From Lysinibacillus fusiformis (GTDB lineage: Bacteria > Bacillota > Bacilli > Bacillales_A > Planococcaceae), in NCBI RefSeq assembly GCF_007362955.1, contig NZ_CP041696.1, forward strand, positions 3,968,001-4,032,000: a DNA stretch of 64,000 nucleotides, read 5' to 3'. Shown piece after piece: positions 1 through 8,725 of this stretch. Within the stretch, counting starts at the first letter, position 1. Each line of letters opens with the position of its first letter. Under the pieces are notes generated by a model, which had not been told where the DNA came from, did no database searches, and saw only the letters and a list, made by a program, of their open reading frames with translations. The position numbers and the translations under genes are program-made.

Positions 1-1
1 T

Positions 2-1000
2 TATTTGGTCCATTTACGTATAAAGCACGCAAAGAAACTTCTTTGCAATTCCACTGAGCCATTGAGCAAAATATCTCGACAAATTGGTTTCAAGGATGAA
101 TACTATTTCAGCCGATGCTTTCGCAAATTAACCGGAAACACTCCGCGTGAATATGCCAATATCCATGTACATACTCAGGAAAGAACAGTTATCGATTCAC
201 TTGGCAGAAAAGTTCATGTTCCTAAAAATGCAACGCGTATTGTGACTGATGGCAAATATACACTTGGAGAGTTACTAGTTCTAGGCATATCCCCTGTAGG
301 AGCGGCCATCTCTATGAAAGATAATGTGATTTATCACAATAAGTTACGAAATATTCAAAATATCGGGTGCTGGGCAGATCCCGATAAAATAGCACAGCTA
401 CAGCCTGAGTTAGTGTTGCTAAGCTATCATCATCATGCACAAGATTTACAAGTACTAGATGCGATTGCTCCTACTATTGTGTTGGACAATAAGTTTAGAC
501 TATTTGAGCGATTACGGTATATCGCTAAACTATTTGAACGTAGTAAAGCGGCGGAGAAGTGGATTACTACATATGAGGACAAAGTAAGGCTGGTACGTGG
601 ACAATTAGCAGATGCTTATATTGCTGGGGAGACGGCTACTGTTTATCTTAAGTTAGGTACAAAATTTTATATTATGGGCCAAAACGGATTGGCTGCCTCC
701 TTGTATGAATCTCTTGGCTTTCGTCCCTCTCCCAAAGTGATGCACCTAATCGAGCAAGGGCAAGCATGGATAGAAATTCAGCAGCATCAATTGAATCACT
801 ATGTTGGAGATCACAATTTCATTTTGGCTTCTCGCCTAGAATTGCAAACAGTTGCTCACTGTCCACAGATCGCGGCTATAGTCGAGTTAACTCCCGGTAA
901 GATTCATTTTATGGAAGCTACATGGAATTATGAAGATCCCATTACACGTGGACGGTTGTTAGAGGTGCTACCGCATATTTTTAAGAAGAAAACTATGTGA
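2..1000 (+). CDS. AraC-type HTH / ferric-siderophore binding-protein fusion regulator (5' partial)
   Basis: The frame is open from base 2, so the true start lies before the window. The first ~50 residues are the second half of an AraC helix-turn-helix (ISRQIGFKDEYYFSRCFRK ... TGNTPREY). The remaining ~270 residues resemble a periplasmic-binding-protein fold of the Fe3+-siderophore class (VIDSLGRKVHVPKNATRIV at its start). This layout matches Btr/YbbB of Bacillus, a cytoplasmic activator that senses a siderophore through the binding domain and activates its uptake genes. No uptake gene is in view, since the upstream neighbour is off the window. A terminator hairpin follows about 100 bp after the stop. 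Domain layout is clear; siderophore specificity is inference. Confidence 0.85.
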   Translation, partial: YLVHLRIKHAKKLLCNSTEPLSKISRQIGFKDEYYFSRCFRKLTGNTPREYANIHVHTQERTVIDSLGRKVHVPKNATRIVTDGKYTLGELLVLGISPVGAAISMKDNVIYHNKLRNIQNIGCWADPDKIAQLQPELVLLSYHHHAQDLQVLDAIAPTIVLDNKFRLFERLRYIAKLFERSKAAEKWITTYEDKVRLVRGQLADAYIAGETATVYLKLGTKFYIMGQNGLAASLYESLGFRPSPKVMHLIEQGQAWIEIQQHQLNHYVGDHNFILASRLELQTVAHCPQIAAIVELTPGKIHFMEATWNYEDPITRGRLLEVLPHIFKKKTM

Positions 1001-1094
1001 GCAACCATTTCAAACACCGCGTTGTACTACTTTGAACATTGTATAAACTTTATTATTTGTATACATTCGAGCTATAGAACTAAATAGATTTCAA

Positions 1095-1126
1095 AACCAC
1101 CTATCAAATTTATGCGATAGGTGGTT
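1095..1126 (+). terminator. Rho-independent terminator after the AraC-type regulator
   Basis: An 11-bp perfect stem (AACCACCTATC / GATAGGTGGTT) with a short loop lies about 95 bp after the regulator stop. The T tract is weak, so termination efficiency is uncertain. Confidence 0.6.
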
Positions 1127-1208
1127 ATTGCATTTGAATGGTCAAAAATAAACAACTTTATTATCTGTTAACAAAGTAGGTTTTAAATTCATATTAAAAA
1201 TATATAAA

Positions 1209-1586
1209 CTAAATATCATACTCAGCTATATTCTTTAATACTTCTGGAAATTCTTCTTTCAATTCCAATAAGAATTTATAAAATTTGTCTTCTCGTCTGC
1301 TTGGAAATAAATCTGCTGCAGAATAAGTATTCGAATAATCGAAATTCTCCCCTATTTTAAGTATAGCAACAATATGAGGTATAGCTTCATTAACTGTATC
1401 TGAATGGAAAAAAGGTAAAGCACAACTTTGCTTTATTGGTCTGACAGGGTATAAATGTTCCAAAATAGAAATTTCATTAACCATATCTCTAGTTTTTGTC
1501 AATTTTGGAGAAGAGAATCTAAGGAGATAAATAACTCCTCTATGATCATTCTCAATCGGTATAGAGAGCAGCTTTAATAGCATCAA
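1209..1586 (-). CDS. Hypothetical protein, possibly 5'-truncated
   Basis: A 125-residue reading frame with ordinary composition (PYLVRPIKQ-type basic stretch near residue 50, acidic Glu/Lys-rich C-terminus). I do not recognise the family. No Shine-Dalgarno lies before the double ATG. The sequence just upstream reads on sensibly in another frame (IDDAIKAAL), which suggests a frameshifted remnant of a longer gene. It faces away from the LytTR operon, with which it shares a ~230-bp upstream region. Confidence 0.4.
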   Translation of the reverse strand: MMLLKLLSIPIENDHRGVIYLLRFSSPKLTKTRDMVNEISILEHLYPVRPIKQSCALPFFHSDTVNEAIPHIVAILKIGENFDYSNTYSAADLFPSRREDKFYKFLLELKEEFPEVLKNIAEYDI

Positions 1587-1820
1587 TTATAGGAAAAATG
1601 CTTGGGTATAAGTTGGAGCAAATTTTGAATAAAGTTAATTACATATGCGCTTAATTACAAAAACATTCTCAAATGATCATGCATATTTATCCATACGGTT
1701 CCCTCTTAATTATCCTTATATCATAGGGTAACCTCCAAATTGTAAAAAAAGAATTGTATATTGATGTGTTATAATTAAGTGGTCTGAAGGATGGAAGCAG
1801 TACTTTTAGTGGGTGATCAA

Positions 1821-2258
1821 ATGAAAATTTCAATAGAAGAAATAAATAAAGAACTGACAGAAGAAATCCTCATTAGGTGTCATGAGGTAGATGACGAAAT
1901 ACTCGAAATCGTAAACAAGCTAAAAACTGAAGACCTCATTGTACTCGGGTATCAAAATGATGGAGTTTACCGTATTAATCTTAGGGATATCTATTATTTC
2001 GAGGCAGTTGACGGAAAGGTTTTTATTTACTGCAAGGATAACGTTTTTGAGGTAAAACAAAAGCTTTATGAGCTTGAGGAATTATTGCAGGGAAAGAACT
2101 GTTTTCGTGCATCCAAATCAACGATTTTGAACATAGCCAAAATTTCTTCTATTTATCCGTCCATAAGTGGCCGATTTGAAGCGGTGCTTGATAATGGGGA
2201 ACGTGCTGTTGTATCAAGGCAGTATGTGCCTGTCCTTAAAAATATGCTTGGATTGTAG
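1821..2258 (+). CDS. LytTR-domain DNA-binding regulator
   Basis: The C-terminal ~100 residues form a LytTR DNA-binding domain (DIYYFEAVDGKVFIYC, then FRASKSTILNIAKI and SRQYVPVLK near the end). The first ~45 residues are a short acidic leader, not a receiver domain, so this is a stand-alone LytTR protein. I place the start at the ATG giving MKISIEEINKEL, preceded by GTGGGTGAT; the ATG 30 bp upstream has no spaced ribosome site. It is followed after 14 bp by a DUF3021 membrane protein. LytTR-DUF3021 pairs are common in Bacillales, where the membrane partner is thought to hold the regulator in check. Target genes are unknown; autoregulation is likely. Confidence 0.85.
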   Translation: MKISIEEINKELTEEILIRCHEVDDEILEIVNKLKTEDLIVLGYQNDGVYRINLRDIYYFEAVDGKVFIYCKDNVFEVKQKLYELEELLQGKNCFRASKSTILNIAKISSIYPSISGRFEAVLDNGERAVVSRQYVPVLKNMLGL

Positions 2259-2272
2259 AAGGAGGGATTAAT

Positions 2273-2707
2273 ATGAAGACTAACGAATTTGTACAAAAGA
2301 TTGTTAAAGATTTCTTGATTATCTTCGCATCCATCATCATTATGATTACTATTTTGCGACAAATGTATTATCCCAATATGGCCTTTGATTTGAATTCGAT
2401 TTATATTATTATGGCATTTTCATTTTTAAGTGCCTTAATTGGATTTATTTTGTATGCTACTCATGATATAAGTGAGAAGAATATGCGTATAAGAATTGTC
2501 ATTCATTTTTTCACTTTGGAACTTCTATTGATTGCCCTTGCTAGTGTTTTTGATATTGTGAATAACGCATCAGATGTCATCATTTTGGTATTGCAAATTG
2601 CCGTAATCTATATTCTAGTTCGTCTACTGTCATGGAAAAATGATAAAAAAGAAGCCCAAAAAATCAACGAAAAACTAAAAGCATTTAAAAAAGACGCACT
2701 TGAGTAG
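2273..2707 (+). CDS. DUF3021 membrane protein, partner of the LytTR regulator
   Basis: 144 residues with four predicted transmembrane helices (about residues 13-28, 42-61, 76-95 and 102-118) and a basic cytoplasmic tail ending KKDALE. This matches DUF3021, the usual second gene of LytTR operons. GAAGGAGGG sits 7 bp before the ATG, and the gene starts 14 bp after the LytTR stop, so the two are cotranscribed. Its role as a membrane antagonist or signal input for LytTR is inferred from family context. Confidence 0.85.
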   Translation: MKTNEFVQKIVKDFLIIFASIIIMITILRQMYYPNMAFDLNSIYIIMAFSFLSALIGFILYATHDISEKNMRIRIVIHFFTLELLLIALASVFDIVNNASDVIILVLQIAVIYILVRLLSWKNDKKEAQKINEKLKAFKKDALE

Positions 2708-2752
2708 TCAATAAAATTATAAAGCAGCAGTTGTCTGCAAGAAGATTATTAT

Positions 2753-3021
2753 GAGGCTGGGACAAAAGAGAAAAAGTGTTAGATTGACTGCTGTCGATCT
2801 AACACTTTTTTGCTGTAAGCGTTGATGTCCGCAACGGCGGACGCTTTCCGGGGTCGTGACCTGAGCCTGTCGTCTCAAGCGTCACGCTAATCCTCCAGGC
2901 GTCATCGCCTTCGCTACCATCAACTAGTGCTCTCTTCTGAATTTTCCTTCATTTTAGATAGCAAAAATTTAATAACGCCTTTGCTCCTCTTTCTTAAAAT
3001 TTAAAGTTTTGTCCCTGCCTC
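2753..3021. repeat. MITE-like element with 15-bp terminal inverted repeats
   Basis: The element begins GAGGCTGGGACAAAA and ends TTTTGTCCCTGCCTC, 14 of 15 bases inverted. It has no coding capacity. Just inside the left end is a strong terminator-like hairpin (AAAAAGTGTTAGAT ... ATCTAACACTTTTTT, about 2771-2811). The middle (about 2820-2930) is clearly more GC-rich than its surroundings and contains CGCAACGGCGGACGC. I recall similar elements from other Bacillales genomes, but the mobilising transposase is not visible here. Confidence 0.65.
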
Positions 3022-3138
3022 TTTTTTTGCATCTTAGTTGCTCATGGATACAACTTACCATTTTTCTATATACTTCCTTTCAACGATTTTTTATGATGAG
3101 TTCATGAAAAATTAATCGAAAGAGAAGGGGTAACTACT

Positions 3139-4443
3139 ATGGGAACTTTACTATTATTGATCGCTTTGGCTTTTGAGATTGCATTTTCAATCTACTGCAT
3201 AGTGACGAAGCAAAACCATAAAAAAATAATGAATTGGATGAGGATTGCTATATTTACAGCCTTTGTCATTCTCACACTTTCATCGGTGATTGTGTGGAGT
3301 TTCCGCTGGGGAATGCTTGCCATACTGCTTTCCATTTTAGCGATAATGGGAACCGTATCTCTGATCCGTAACAAATCAAATACAAAACAATATACAACTT
3401 CTAAAATTGTGTGGAAAACCATGATTACGATATTGGCACTGGTATTTGCATTTGCACCTGCAATTGTATTTCCGCAGCATAAATCACCAAAAGTAACTGG
3501 TAAATATCAAGTCGCAACCGCTACTTACACATATATTGACAAGAATCGTATGGAGGAATTTACTGCCAAGGGGGACAACAGATTTGTTAATGTGGAGTTT
3601 TGGTATCCTCAAAAGGCAGATGAAACATACCCTCTATTGGTGTTCTCACATGGAGCATATGGTATTAAGGCAAGCAATACTTCTACCTATACGGAGCTTG
3701 CAAGCCACGGTTATGTAGTCGTTTCCATCGATCATCCATATCACTCCTTTTATACTGCATCAGAGGATGGAACGAAGGCTTTAATTAATTCGGATTATAA
3801 TCTTGAATTCAGCAATTCCAATAAAGAAGGCATTTACACGAAGGAAGAAACCTATGAACTCATTCAAAAATGGATGAAACTTCGAACAGATGATATGAAT
3901 TTTGTCATTGATACGATAGTTGAGAAAGCCAAAAGAGACAATAGCACCGTTTATCAACATATCAATACGGAGGAAATTGGTGTGTTCGGGCATTCCATGG
4001 GTGGAGCTGCAAGTGTTTGGGTAGGAAAAGAACGTGATGATGTAGATGCAGTTGTAAATATTGACGCACCGTTCTTTAGTGAGCTTGTTTATAATAGAGA
4101 AATGAGTGATTTTGTAGCGCGTGACGAAGACTTTACGATTCCACTTCTTAACATCTATTCTGACGATGTTTGGGAACAACTCGAAAGCAACTCTACTTAC
4201 GTAGCGAACAAACTCAATAATGAACACTTCAAAGATTCATATACTACTCATTTTAAAGGGGCAAAACATTTAAGCTTGACCGATCTACCACTTTTCTCTC
4301 CTATACTTGCAAATATTCTGCAAGGTGGGAAGGCCGAAATTGATCAATATTACTGTATTGAAAAGGCAAATGAACTCATTCTTGATTTTTTTGACTATGA
4401 GTTAAAAGACAAAGGCCATTTCACTCCCGAAGAAACATATTGA
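3139..4443 (+). CDS. Membrane-anchored alpha/beta hydrolase (PAF-acetylhydrolase-like)
   Basis: 434 residues. The first ~115 hold four hydrophobic helices (about 2-20, 30-50, 52-70, 95-112). A soluble alpha/beta-hydrolase domain follows, with the oxyanion-hole motif FSHGAYG, the nucleophile elbow FGHSMGGAAS, a likely acid in NIYSDD and a likely base in GAKHLSL. The order resembles bacterial platelet-activating-factor acetylhydrolase/dienelactone-hydrolase-like esterases. The active domain probably faces outward. GAGAAGGGG precedes the ATG. It stands alone, with a MITE upstream and 700 bp of decayed sequence downstream. Substrate unknown. Confidence 0.8.
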   Translation: MGTLLLLIALAFEIAFSIYCIVTKQNHKKIMNWMRIAIFTAFVILTLSSVIVWSFRWGMLAILLSILAIMGTVSLIRNKSNTKQYTTSKIVWKTMITILALVFAFAPAIVFPQHKSPKVTGKYQVATATYTYIDKNRMEEFTAKGDNRFVNVEFWYPQKADETYPLLVFSHGAYGIKASNTSTYTELASHGYVVVSIDHPYHSFYTASEDGTKALINSDYNLEFSNSNKEGIYTKEETYELIQKWMKLRTDDMNFVIDTIVEKAKRDNSTVYQHINTEEIGVFGHSMGGAASVWVGKERDDVDAVVNIDAPFFSELVYNREMSDFVARDEDFTIPLLNIYSDDVWEQLESNSTYVANKLNNEHFKDSYTTHFKGAKHLSLTDLPLFSPILANILQGGKAEIDQYYCIEKANELILDFFDYELKDKGHFTPEETY

Positions 4444-5151
4444 TTTTTATAGAGTAGCTATAAAAGTCATAGGTATTGAACAAAGTTACTGCCATAACTT
4501 GCACTTTGTCAGCTTAGAAAAATATGATAATGAACTATTATGTTATGAGCAATGAGAAACAGGCGATGGTTTATTAGTACCCGAATTAAAGCTACTGCTG
4601 TAATGGCTTCTGGATAAATCAATGGAGTGGCGACGATTCTTTAATTATTTTCATTGACCCTAAAATTTCAATTCTTGCTGATGCTGTTATAAATAAGCGA
4701 GGAAGCTATCTAGATTTAATAAGACTACTGTAATGATGATGACGTCGAGATTTTTAGGGGAAATTTTGGCTCAGATTTTATTTATACTTGGGGCATATTT
4801 TGTTGCTTGGTTTGCGAAGTTTATTACTTAATCGAATCGCTCCTCGAAGTTAGCCAATTTTATTATTATGGCTCAGATCATTGCAATTATATATGTTAGA
4901 TTGTGAAGGATTGTACTTAAAGTAACGGGTGCTTTAGTTGAATAAGCTAGAAGAAGACCACTCCATGGGTAGTCTTCTTCTTTATTTCCTTATTTAAGTT
5001 TTTTCGTTTACGTGCTTATTATCATAACAGGTCAGCTGGAGTAAACGGTGTTGGCGGTGATGTTGAAAATGGCTTCCGAATGTCGAGATTTGTATTTGAT
5101 AATGGCATATTAATTTCCTACAGTTTCAATCAAGAAATGGTTTTATTCTCT
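4444..5151. other. 700-bp decayed intergenic region with a degenerate left repeat module
   Basis: No complete gene. Broken coding-like stretches occur at about 4560-4720 in several frames, with no family I can name. A degenerate copy of the interspersed repeat lies at 4922-5036: CTAAC-core-like GTAACGGGTGC, TTTAGTTGAATAAGC, a hairpin around GAAGACCAC / GTAGTCTTC, then TATTATCATAACAGGTCAG. The rest shows nothing I can support. Confidence 0.6.
4733..4831 (+). CDS. Possible 32-residue membrane peptide
   Basis: A short frame beginning with three ATG codons and encoding one hydrophobic helix (FLGEILAQILFILGAYFV) followed by AWFAKFIT. No convincing Shine-Dalgarno precedes it, and it lies in a decayed region, so it may be the tail of a lost membrane protein. 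Confidence 0.25.
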   Translation: MMMTSRFLGEILAQILFILGAYFVAWFAKFIT

Positions 5152-5703
5152 TTAAATAATATTCTTTGGCAATTCAAATGGATTAGATTTGTTAATTTTA
5201 TCGTAAAACATAATACCATTTAAATGGTCGAATTCATGTTGTGCAACTATTGCTTCATATCCGCTAAAACTATGTGTAATAATTTCTCCATCAATATTAT
5301 AAGCGCTAATTTTAATTCTTTCATATCGTGGTACATAGCCTAAAACATCTCTATTTACAGATAAGCAACCTTCACCATCGGGTAAATAAACTATGTTTAT
5401 TGAATGACTAATAATTTTAGGGTTAACTAGAATGTACTCTTTACCATCAATATACATAACAAACATTCGCTTGTTTAAGCCTATTTGATTAGCCGACAAG
5501 CCAACACCTGCACGAAGTTTATGTTTTTCAGCCATTTTAGGGTCTTGACTATTTTTCAAGAAGTTTAACATACAAACTAAAATTTCTTTATCCTCATTAG
5601 TCAAAGGAAAAGGGACATCTTTTAATTTATTTCTTAATATATTTGCTTCTTCTAATACAATGTCTTTCATTTTAATTATGTAATTTCTTTTGAATTTATT
5701 CAT
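5152..5703 (-). CDS. def: Peptide deformylase
   Basis: Removes the N-formyl group from nascent polypeptides. All three family motifs are visible: GVGLSANQIG (motif I, with Ser where Ala is commonest), EGCLSV (motif II, metal-binding Cys) and QHEFDHLNG (motif III, the two metal His and catalytic Glu). About 183 residues, the usual length for Gram-positive (type 2) enzymes. I choose the ATG giving MNKFKRN because GATGAGG lies 9 bp before it and the start overlaps the stop of the upstream HTH gene by 8 bp, implying translational coupling. An HTH-controlled deformylase outside the usual def-fmt context suggests an accessory copy. Confidence 0.92.
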   Translation of the reverse strand: MNKFKRNYIIKMKDIVLEEANILRNKLKDVPFPLTNEDKEILVCMLNFLKNSQDPKMAEKHKLRAGVGLSANQIGLNKRMFVMYIDGKEYILVNPKIISHSINIVYLPDGEGCLSVNRDVLGYVPRYERIKISAYNIDGEIITHSFSGYEAIVAQHEFDHLNGIMFYDKINKSNPFELPKNII

Positions 5704-5887
5704 ATATAAATACCTCATCTACCTTTGTATTTAGTGCTTTCGCAATTTTAAAAGCCAGTGAAATGGTGGGGTCATACTTATCATTTTCAATACAATTAAT
5801 TGTTTGCCTTGATACACCACATTTTTTCGCTAACTCCTCTTGGGTAATTCCACATTTTTTCCTTAAAACCTTAATTATATTTTTCAT
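5696..5887 (-). CDS. Small XRE/YozG-type HTH regulator
   Basis: 63 residues, almost entirely a lambda-repressor-like helix-turn-helix (LRKKCGITQEELAKKCGVSR, then TINCIENDKYDPTISLAFKIA). This size and sequence are typical of stand-alone YozG/YgzD-like regulators. Its stop overlaps the deformylase start, so both are on one transcript and it probably autoregulates the pair. A sigma-A-like promoter lies about 40 bp upstream. Confidence 0.88.
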   Translation of the reverse strand: MKNIIKVLRKKCGITQEELAKKCGVSRQTINCIENDKYDPTISLAFKIAKALNTKVDEVFIYE

Positions 5888-5927
5888 TGTAGTAACCCTT
5901 TCTAAATGTCCAATCTTCTTGACATTA

Positions 5928-5957
5928 ATTATACATATATCCTCTATAAATGTTCAA
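5928..5957 (-). promoter_or_regulatory. Sigma-A-like promoter for the HTH-deformylase pair
   Basis: On the minus strand, TTGAAC (-35) is followed after 18 bp by TATAAT (-10), about 40 bp before the HTH start. Inferred from consensus only. Confidence 0.45.
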
Positions 5958-6076
5958 TACTTTTGATAATAATTTCTTTTATGTACCCCTTAAAAGAAAG
6001 GGAACTTGACTTTACTAATCGAATATCGAAATTATAGATAGACGACAAAATATCAGAAACAATGGAGGTATGAAAT

Positions 6077-6514
6077 TTGAAGATCCAAAGAATAGACCAT
6101 GTGGGTGTAATCGTAAATGATCTCACTGCCGCTAAAGAGTTTTTTCGCGATTTTGGACTTGAGGTGAAAGGGGAATGGGAAATGGAAGGAGAGTTAATGG
6201 GATATGCAGTTGGGCTTAATGATGTTAAAGTAGCGTGTGTAGGATTGGGAACGACAGACGGTCAGACATGGTTAGAGCTAATCAAATTTTATTCACCGTC
6301 AGATGAAAAAGATATTCAGCAACCCTTTGCAAATACACTGGGTATCCGACATATTGCATTTACTGTTGAAGATATTGAAGCTGTTATTGCCAAATTGAAA
6401 AAGAAGGGTACGGAAATCTTTAGTGAGATACAGCAATATGAAGAAAGTTATAAATTATGCTACGTTCGTGGTCCAGAAGGAATTATTTTGGAGTTGGCTG
6501 AGGAAATCAAATAA
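6077..6514 (+). CDS. VOC-family protein (methylmalonyl-CoA-epimerase/glyoxalase-like)
   Basis: 145 residues with two beta-alpha-beta-beta-beta VOC modules. The first begins IDHVGVIVNDLTAAKEFF and the second IRHIAFTVEDIEAVIAKL, placing metal-ligand His residues at the starts of both. The C-terminal YVRGPEGIILELAEE supplies the usual Glu ligand. Start is TTG, 9 bp after GGAGG. VOC enzymes include lyases, dioxygenases and drug-binding resistance proteins; no neighbour points to the substrate. The left repeat module that follows carries its terminator hairpin. Confidence 0.85.
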   Translation: MKIQRIDHVGVIVNDLTAAKEFFRDFGLEVKGEWEMEGELMGYAVGLNDVKVACVGLGTTDGQTWLELIKFYSPSDEKDIQQPFANTLGIRHIAFTVEDIEAVIAKLKKKGTEIFSEIQQYEESYKLCYVRGPEGIILELAEEIK

Positions 6515-6587
6515 GTAATGTTAAATAAAATGAAAGTACGACTCTTTGTTACTTTCTTATTATTTTAGTTTGTGAAGAAATGTACTT

Positions 6588-6808
6588 AAACTAATGGTGC
6601 TTTAGTTGAATAAGCTAGAAGAAGACCACTCGTGATGGGTGGTCTTCTTTATTTCCTTTTTATATTTATGTTTTTTTATTTATGTGCCTATTATCATAAC
6701 AGGTCAGATTGATAGTGCAACTGATTTTATTAAAGATAAGTATAGGGAATTAAATCCAAATAAAATGAATTTGGGGTATTATTAAACTAACGGAGCAGGA
6801 TAATAAGG
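6588..6808 (+). repeat. Full-length interspersed repeat (left module, hairpin, coding relic, right module)
   Basis: In order: TAATGGTGCTTTAGTTGAAT; hairpin GAAGACCAC / GTGGTCTTC; a stretch readable as the C-terminal coding relic PIIITGQIDSATDFI; then AACTAACGGAGCAGGATAAT just before the next gene. Other full copies are at 8394-8612, 12114-12322, 51779-52061, 53741-55845 and 37879-39631 (the last two split by introns). Confidence 0.85.
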
Positions 6809-6830
6809 ATTAAATTTAGGAGGTGGTTAA

Positions 6831-7319
6831 ATGAGTTTTTGTTCATTTATAGCAACAAATTATGAAATGCCAGAAGTAGAAACAAAAGCAAAGTATATTA
6901 CTGTTAAGGAAGCTATTGAATTAGAAATAAAACCATATGCGTTGGTACCTTGGGAGAAGATGGACCCTAAAACCCAAATATTATTTGTTGAAAATGAAGA
7001 AGACTTAAATGAATTGGTCATTAAAAAGGACGCTTACTATGATGTAAGTGGATATACAAGTTATTCATTCATTTATGAAGTGAGTTTTATCTATTCGGAA
7101 TTGAGGGCAAAGCAATTACTGGAGTACCTAAAAGAAAATATTAGAGAAGGACAGATATTAGAACTATGGAGAGTATGGATTGGTCATGACGATAATGAAA
7201 TACATATACCGTATATTAGATGTTACTATGAAGAATTATCTCTAAATCATCTGGTACAAATGTACAATTGGAACCATGAAAAATATAAAGAACAATATTG
7301 TATAGTATTAGAAAGATAA
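6831..7319 (+). CDS. Hypothetical protein (162 aa)
   Basis: A cytosolic, acidic, Tyr-rich protein (YYDVSGYTSYSFIYEVSF in the middle, LELWRVWIGHDD later) with no signal or membrane segment. AGGAGGTGG precedes the ATG by 7 bp, supporting expression. I do not recognise the family. It sits between two copies of the interspersed repeat, as most genes here do. Confidence 0.7.
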   Translation: MSFCSFIATNYEMPEVETKAKYITVKEAIELEIKPYALVPWEKMDPKTQILFVENEEDLNELVIKKDAYYDVSGYTSYSFIYEVSFIYSELRAKQLLEYLKENIREGQILELWRVWIGHDDNEIHIPYIRCYYEELSLNHLVQMYNWNHEKYKEQYCIVLER

Positions 7320-7344
7320 AAATATATATAATTCTTATTGAACT

Positions 7345-7414
7345 CCCATGAAAGAACTTAATTATCTTTCATCTTCTGTGGTGAAGTGCTGATTTTTGCG
7401 CTTCATGGATGGCT
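7345..7414 (+). repeat. 70-nt structured element (B element) inserted in a CTAAC repeat core
   Basis: Runs from CCCATGAAAGA to GGATGGCT between AACT and AACGGGG. First hairpin ATGAAAGA / TCTTTCAT; second hairpin GAAGTGC / GCGCTTC. Other copies: 22519-22587, 27374-27443, 28677-28745, 41646-41714, 51976-52044, 53336-53404, 60590-60658, a truncated one at 47993-48025, and a divergent one near 9352-9424. Confidence 0.85.
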
Positions 7415-7505
7415 AACGGGGTGCTTTAGTTGAAAAAGCCCTTCTTACTTATATAAGTACAAAACAAGACCACTCCGTGATGGGTGGTTTTTTTGTTATG
7501 TAATA

Positions 7506-7634
7506 GTTGATGTTGAGGACAAAGCGCAGAGAATGTGTTCAGTGCTATTCGACAATTGGTTAGAGCAAAGAGATAGTCTTCCACGATCGATAGTTCATGG
7601 TGAACCATCGTTAGATAATTGGCTTGAATGGTAA
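7506..7634 (+). pseudogene. C-terminal relic of an unknown gene family (FDNWLEQRDS...DNWLE)
   Basis: An open stretch without a start, reading VDVEDKAQRM, then DNWLEQRDSLPRSIVHGEPS and DNWLEW before a stop. The same peptide tail recurs, with different decay, at 20833-20960, 24340-24404, 25193-25276 and 40700-40785. The parent gene is not in the window and I cannot name it. Confidence 0.6.
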
Positions 7635-7726
7635 ATGGAAAACGATATCCAAATAAATTTTATAAGAGGTATAATTAAACTAACGGAACAGATTAGTGAA
7701 GGAATGATCTGATAGGGGGATTGAGT

Positions 7727-7810
7727 ATGAAGCGTTTAATGATAGGCATAGCAGTAATTTGGTTGATTTTATTAGCTATGTGGTTTTTAACTTCAGGGTC
7801 ACCAAGTTAG
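7727..7810 (+). CDS. 27-residue membrane peptide, copy 1 of a conserved pair
   Basis: Encodes MKRLMIGIAVIWLILLAMWF plus seven residues, essentially one transmembrane helix with a basic N-terminus. GATAGGGGG lies 7 bp before the ATG. A second copy at 21044-21127 differs by two residues (V to I, S to L) and sits in a duplicated ~300-bp block. Retention of the frame in both copies argues for a real product, perhaps a small membrane regulator or toxin-like peptide; the function is unknown. Confidence 0.6.
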   Translation: MKRLMIGIAVIWLILLAMWFLTSGSPS

Positions 7811-8021
7811 ATTGTTTTCGAATTATTAAACTAACGAGGCAGGTTAGTTGTACAAGATTATGTTCAAATTGAAATTTTTACCAATAAATATCGTAAACTT
7901 ACGTATGGAGAATTGTTGTGGAATGGCACTTTATTTTTGAAAGGGGAAACTAACGGAGGCAGGTTAGTTCAATAAATATTTTGGATACTTATGGTGAAAT
8001 ATGATTAAGGGAGGGATAGAA

Positions 8022-8360
8022 ATGGTGAATTTATTATTACTCTTTGGGTTAATTGTATTAGTATTAGTATTAGTTAGCTTATTAAGCCCCAAAAATAAAA
8101 TAACCTCCACTAAAAAGAAATTATATATTTTAAGTCTTATTTCAACTGTTATTTTTGCCCTCATACCTACAATTGGTTATCAAGTCGATAGTAATGGGTA
8201 TCATTACTTTGGTTTTCCTGCTGAGGGTTTTGTATATCGTGGTGGATTGGTTTTTAGCTTTAGTTCTTTAGGATTATTGTTTAATTTTTTTCTGTTTTAC
8301 TGGTTTTTTAAGCTATTACTATACCTATGGAGAGTGTTAACAGTACGAGTAAAGATGTAA
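8022..8360 (+). CDS. Small membrane protein (112 aa)
   Basis: Three to four hydrophobic helices: about residues 2-20, 32-50 and 78-105, with a polar loop (QVDSNGYHYFGFPAEGF) between. I choose the ATG giving MVNLLLL, 6 bp after AAGGGAGGG. Family not recognised. Flanked by right-type repeat cores upstream (7830, 7948) and a left module downstream at 8394. Confidence 0.65.
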   Translation: MVNLLLLFGLIVLVLVLVSLLSPKNKITSTKKKLYILSLISTVIFALIPTIGYQVDSNGYHYFGFPAEGFVYRGGLVFSFSSLGLLFNFFLFYWFFKLLLYLWRVLTVRVKM

Positions 8361-8393
8361 TGTCAGTCCTATATTTGTAAATCACCTTATTGT

Positions 8394-8612
8394 GCTAACG
8401 GGGTGCTTTAGTTGAATAAGCTAGAAGAAGACCACTTCGTGATGGGTGGTCTTCTTCTTTATTTCCTTATTACTGTTTTTCATTTATGTGCCTATTATCA
8501 TTACGAGGCAGGTTGATAGTACAACTCATTTTATTAGAGATATGAATAGGGAATTAAATCCAAATAAAATGAATTTGGGGTATTATTAAACTAACGGAGC
8601 AGTTAAGTTGAA
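8394..8612 (+). repeat. Full-length interspersed repeat
   Basis: CTAACGGGGTGCTTTAGTT, hairpin GAAGACCAC / GTGGTCTTC, coding relic PIIITRQVDSTTHFI, and tail GTATTATTAAACTAACGG. It closes the membrane-protein gene and opens the lipoprotein gene at 8726. Confidence 0.85.
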
Positions 8613-8725
8613 GAAGAAAATGTAATTTATATTAATTATCCGCAGTCAAATCAAGTGGGAGATGTCGAGTTAACACTTAATTTATGGTATAATTATAAGT
8701 ATTAACCATTTAGATAGGAGAAGTT

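Noticed and set aside
3781..4227. 148-codon minus-strand reading frame
   Set aside because: It lies entirely within the plus-strand hydrolase, whose motifs and ribosome site are clear.
6588..6808. CRISPR array
   Set aside because: Repeats are far apart, of uneven length, with genes between them; no regular spacers or cas genes.
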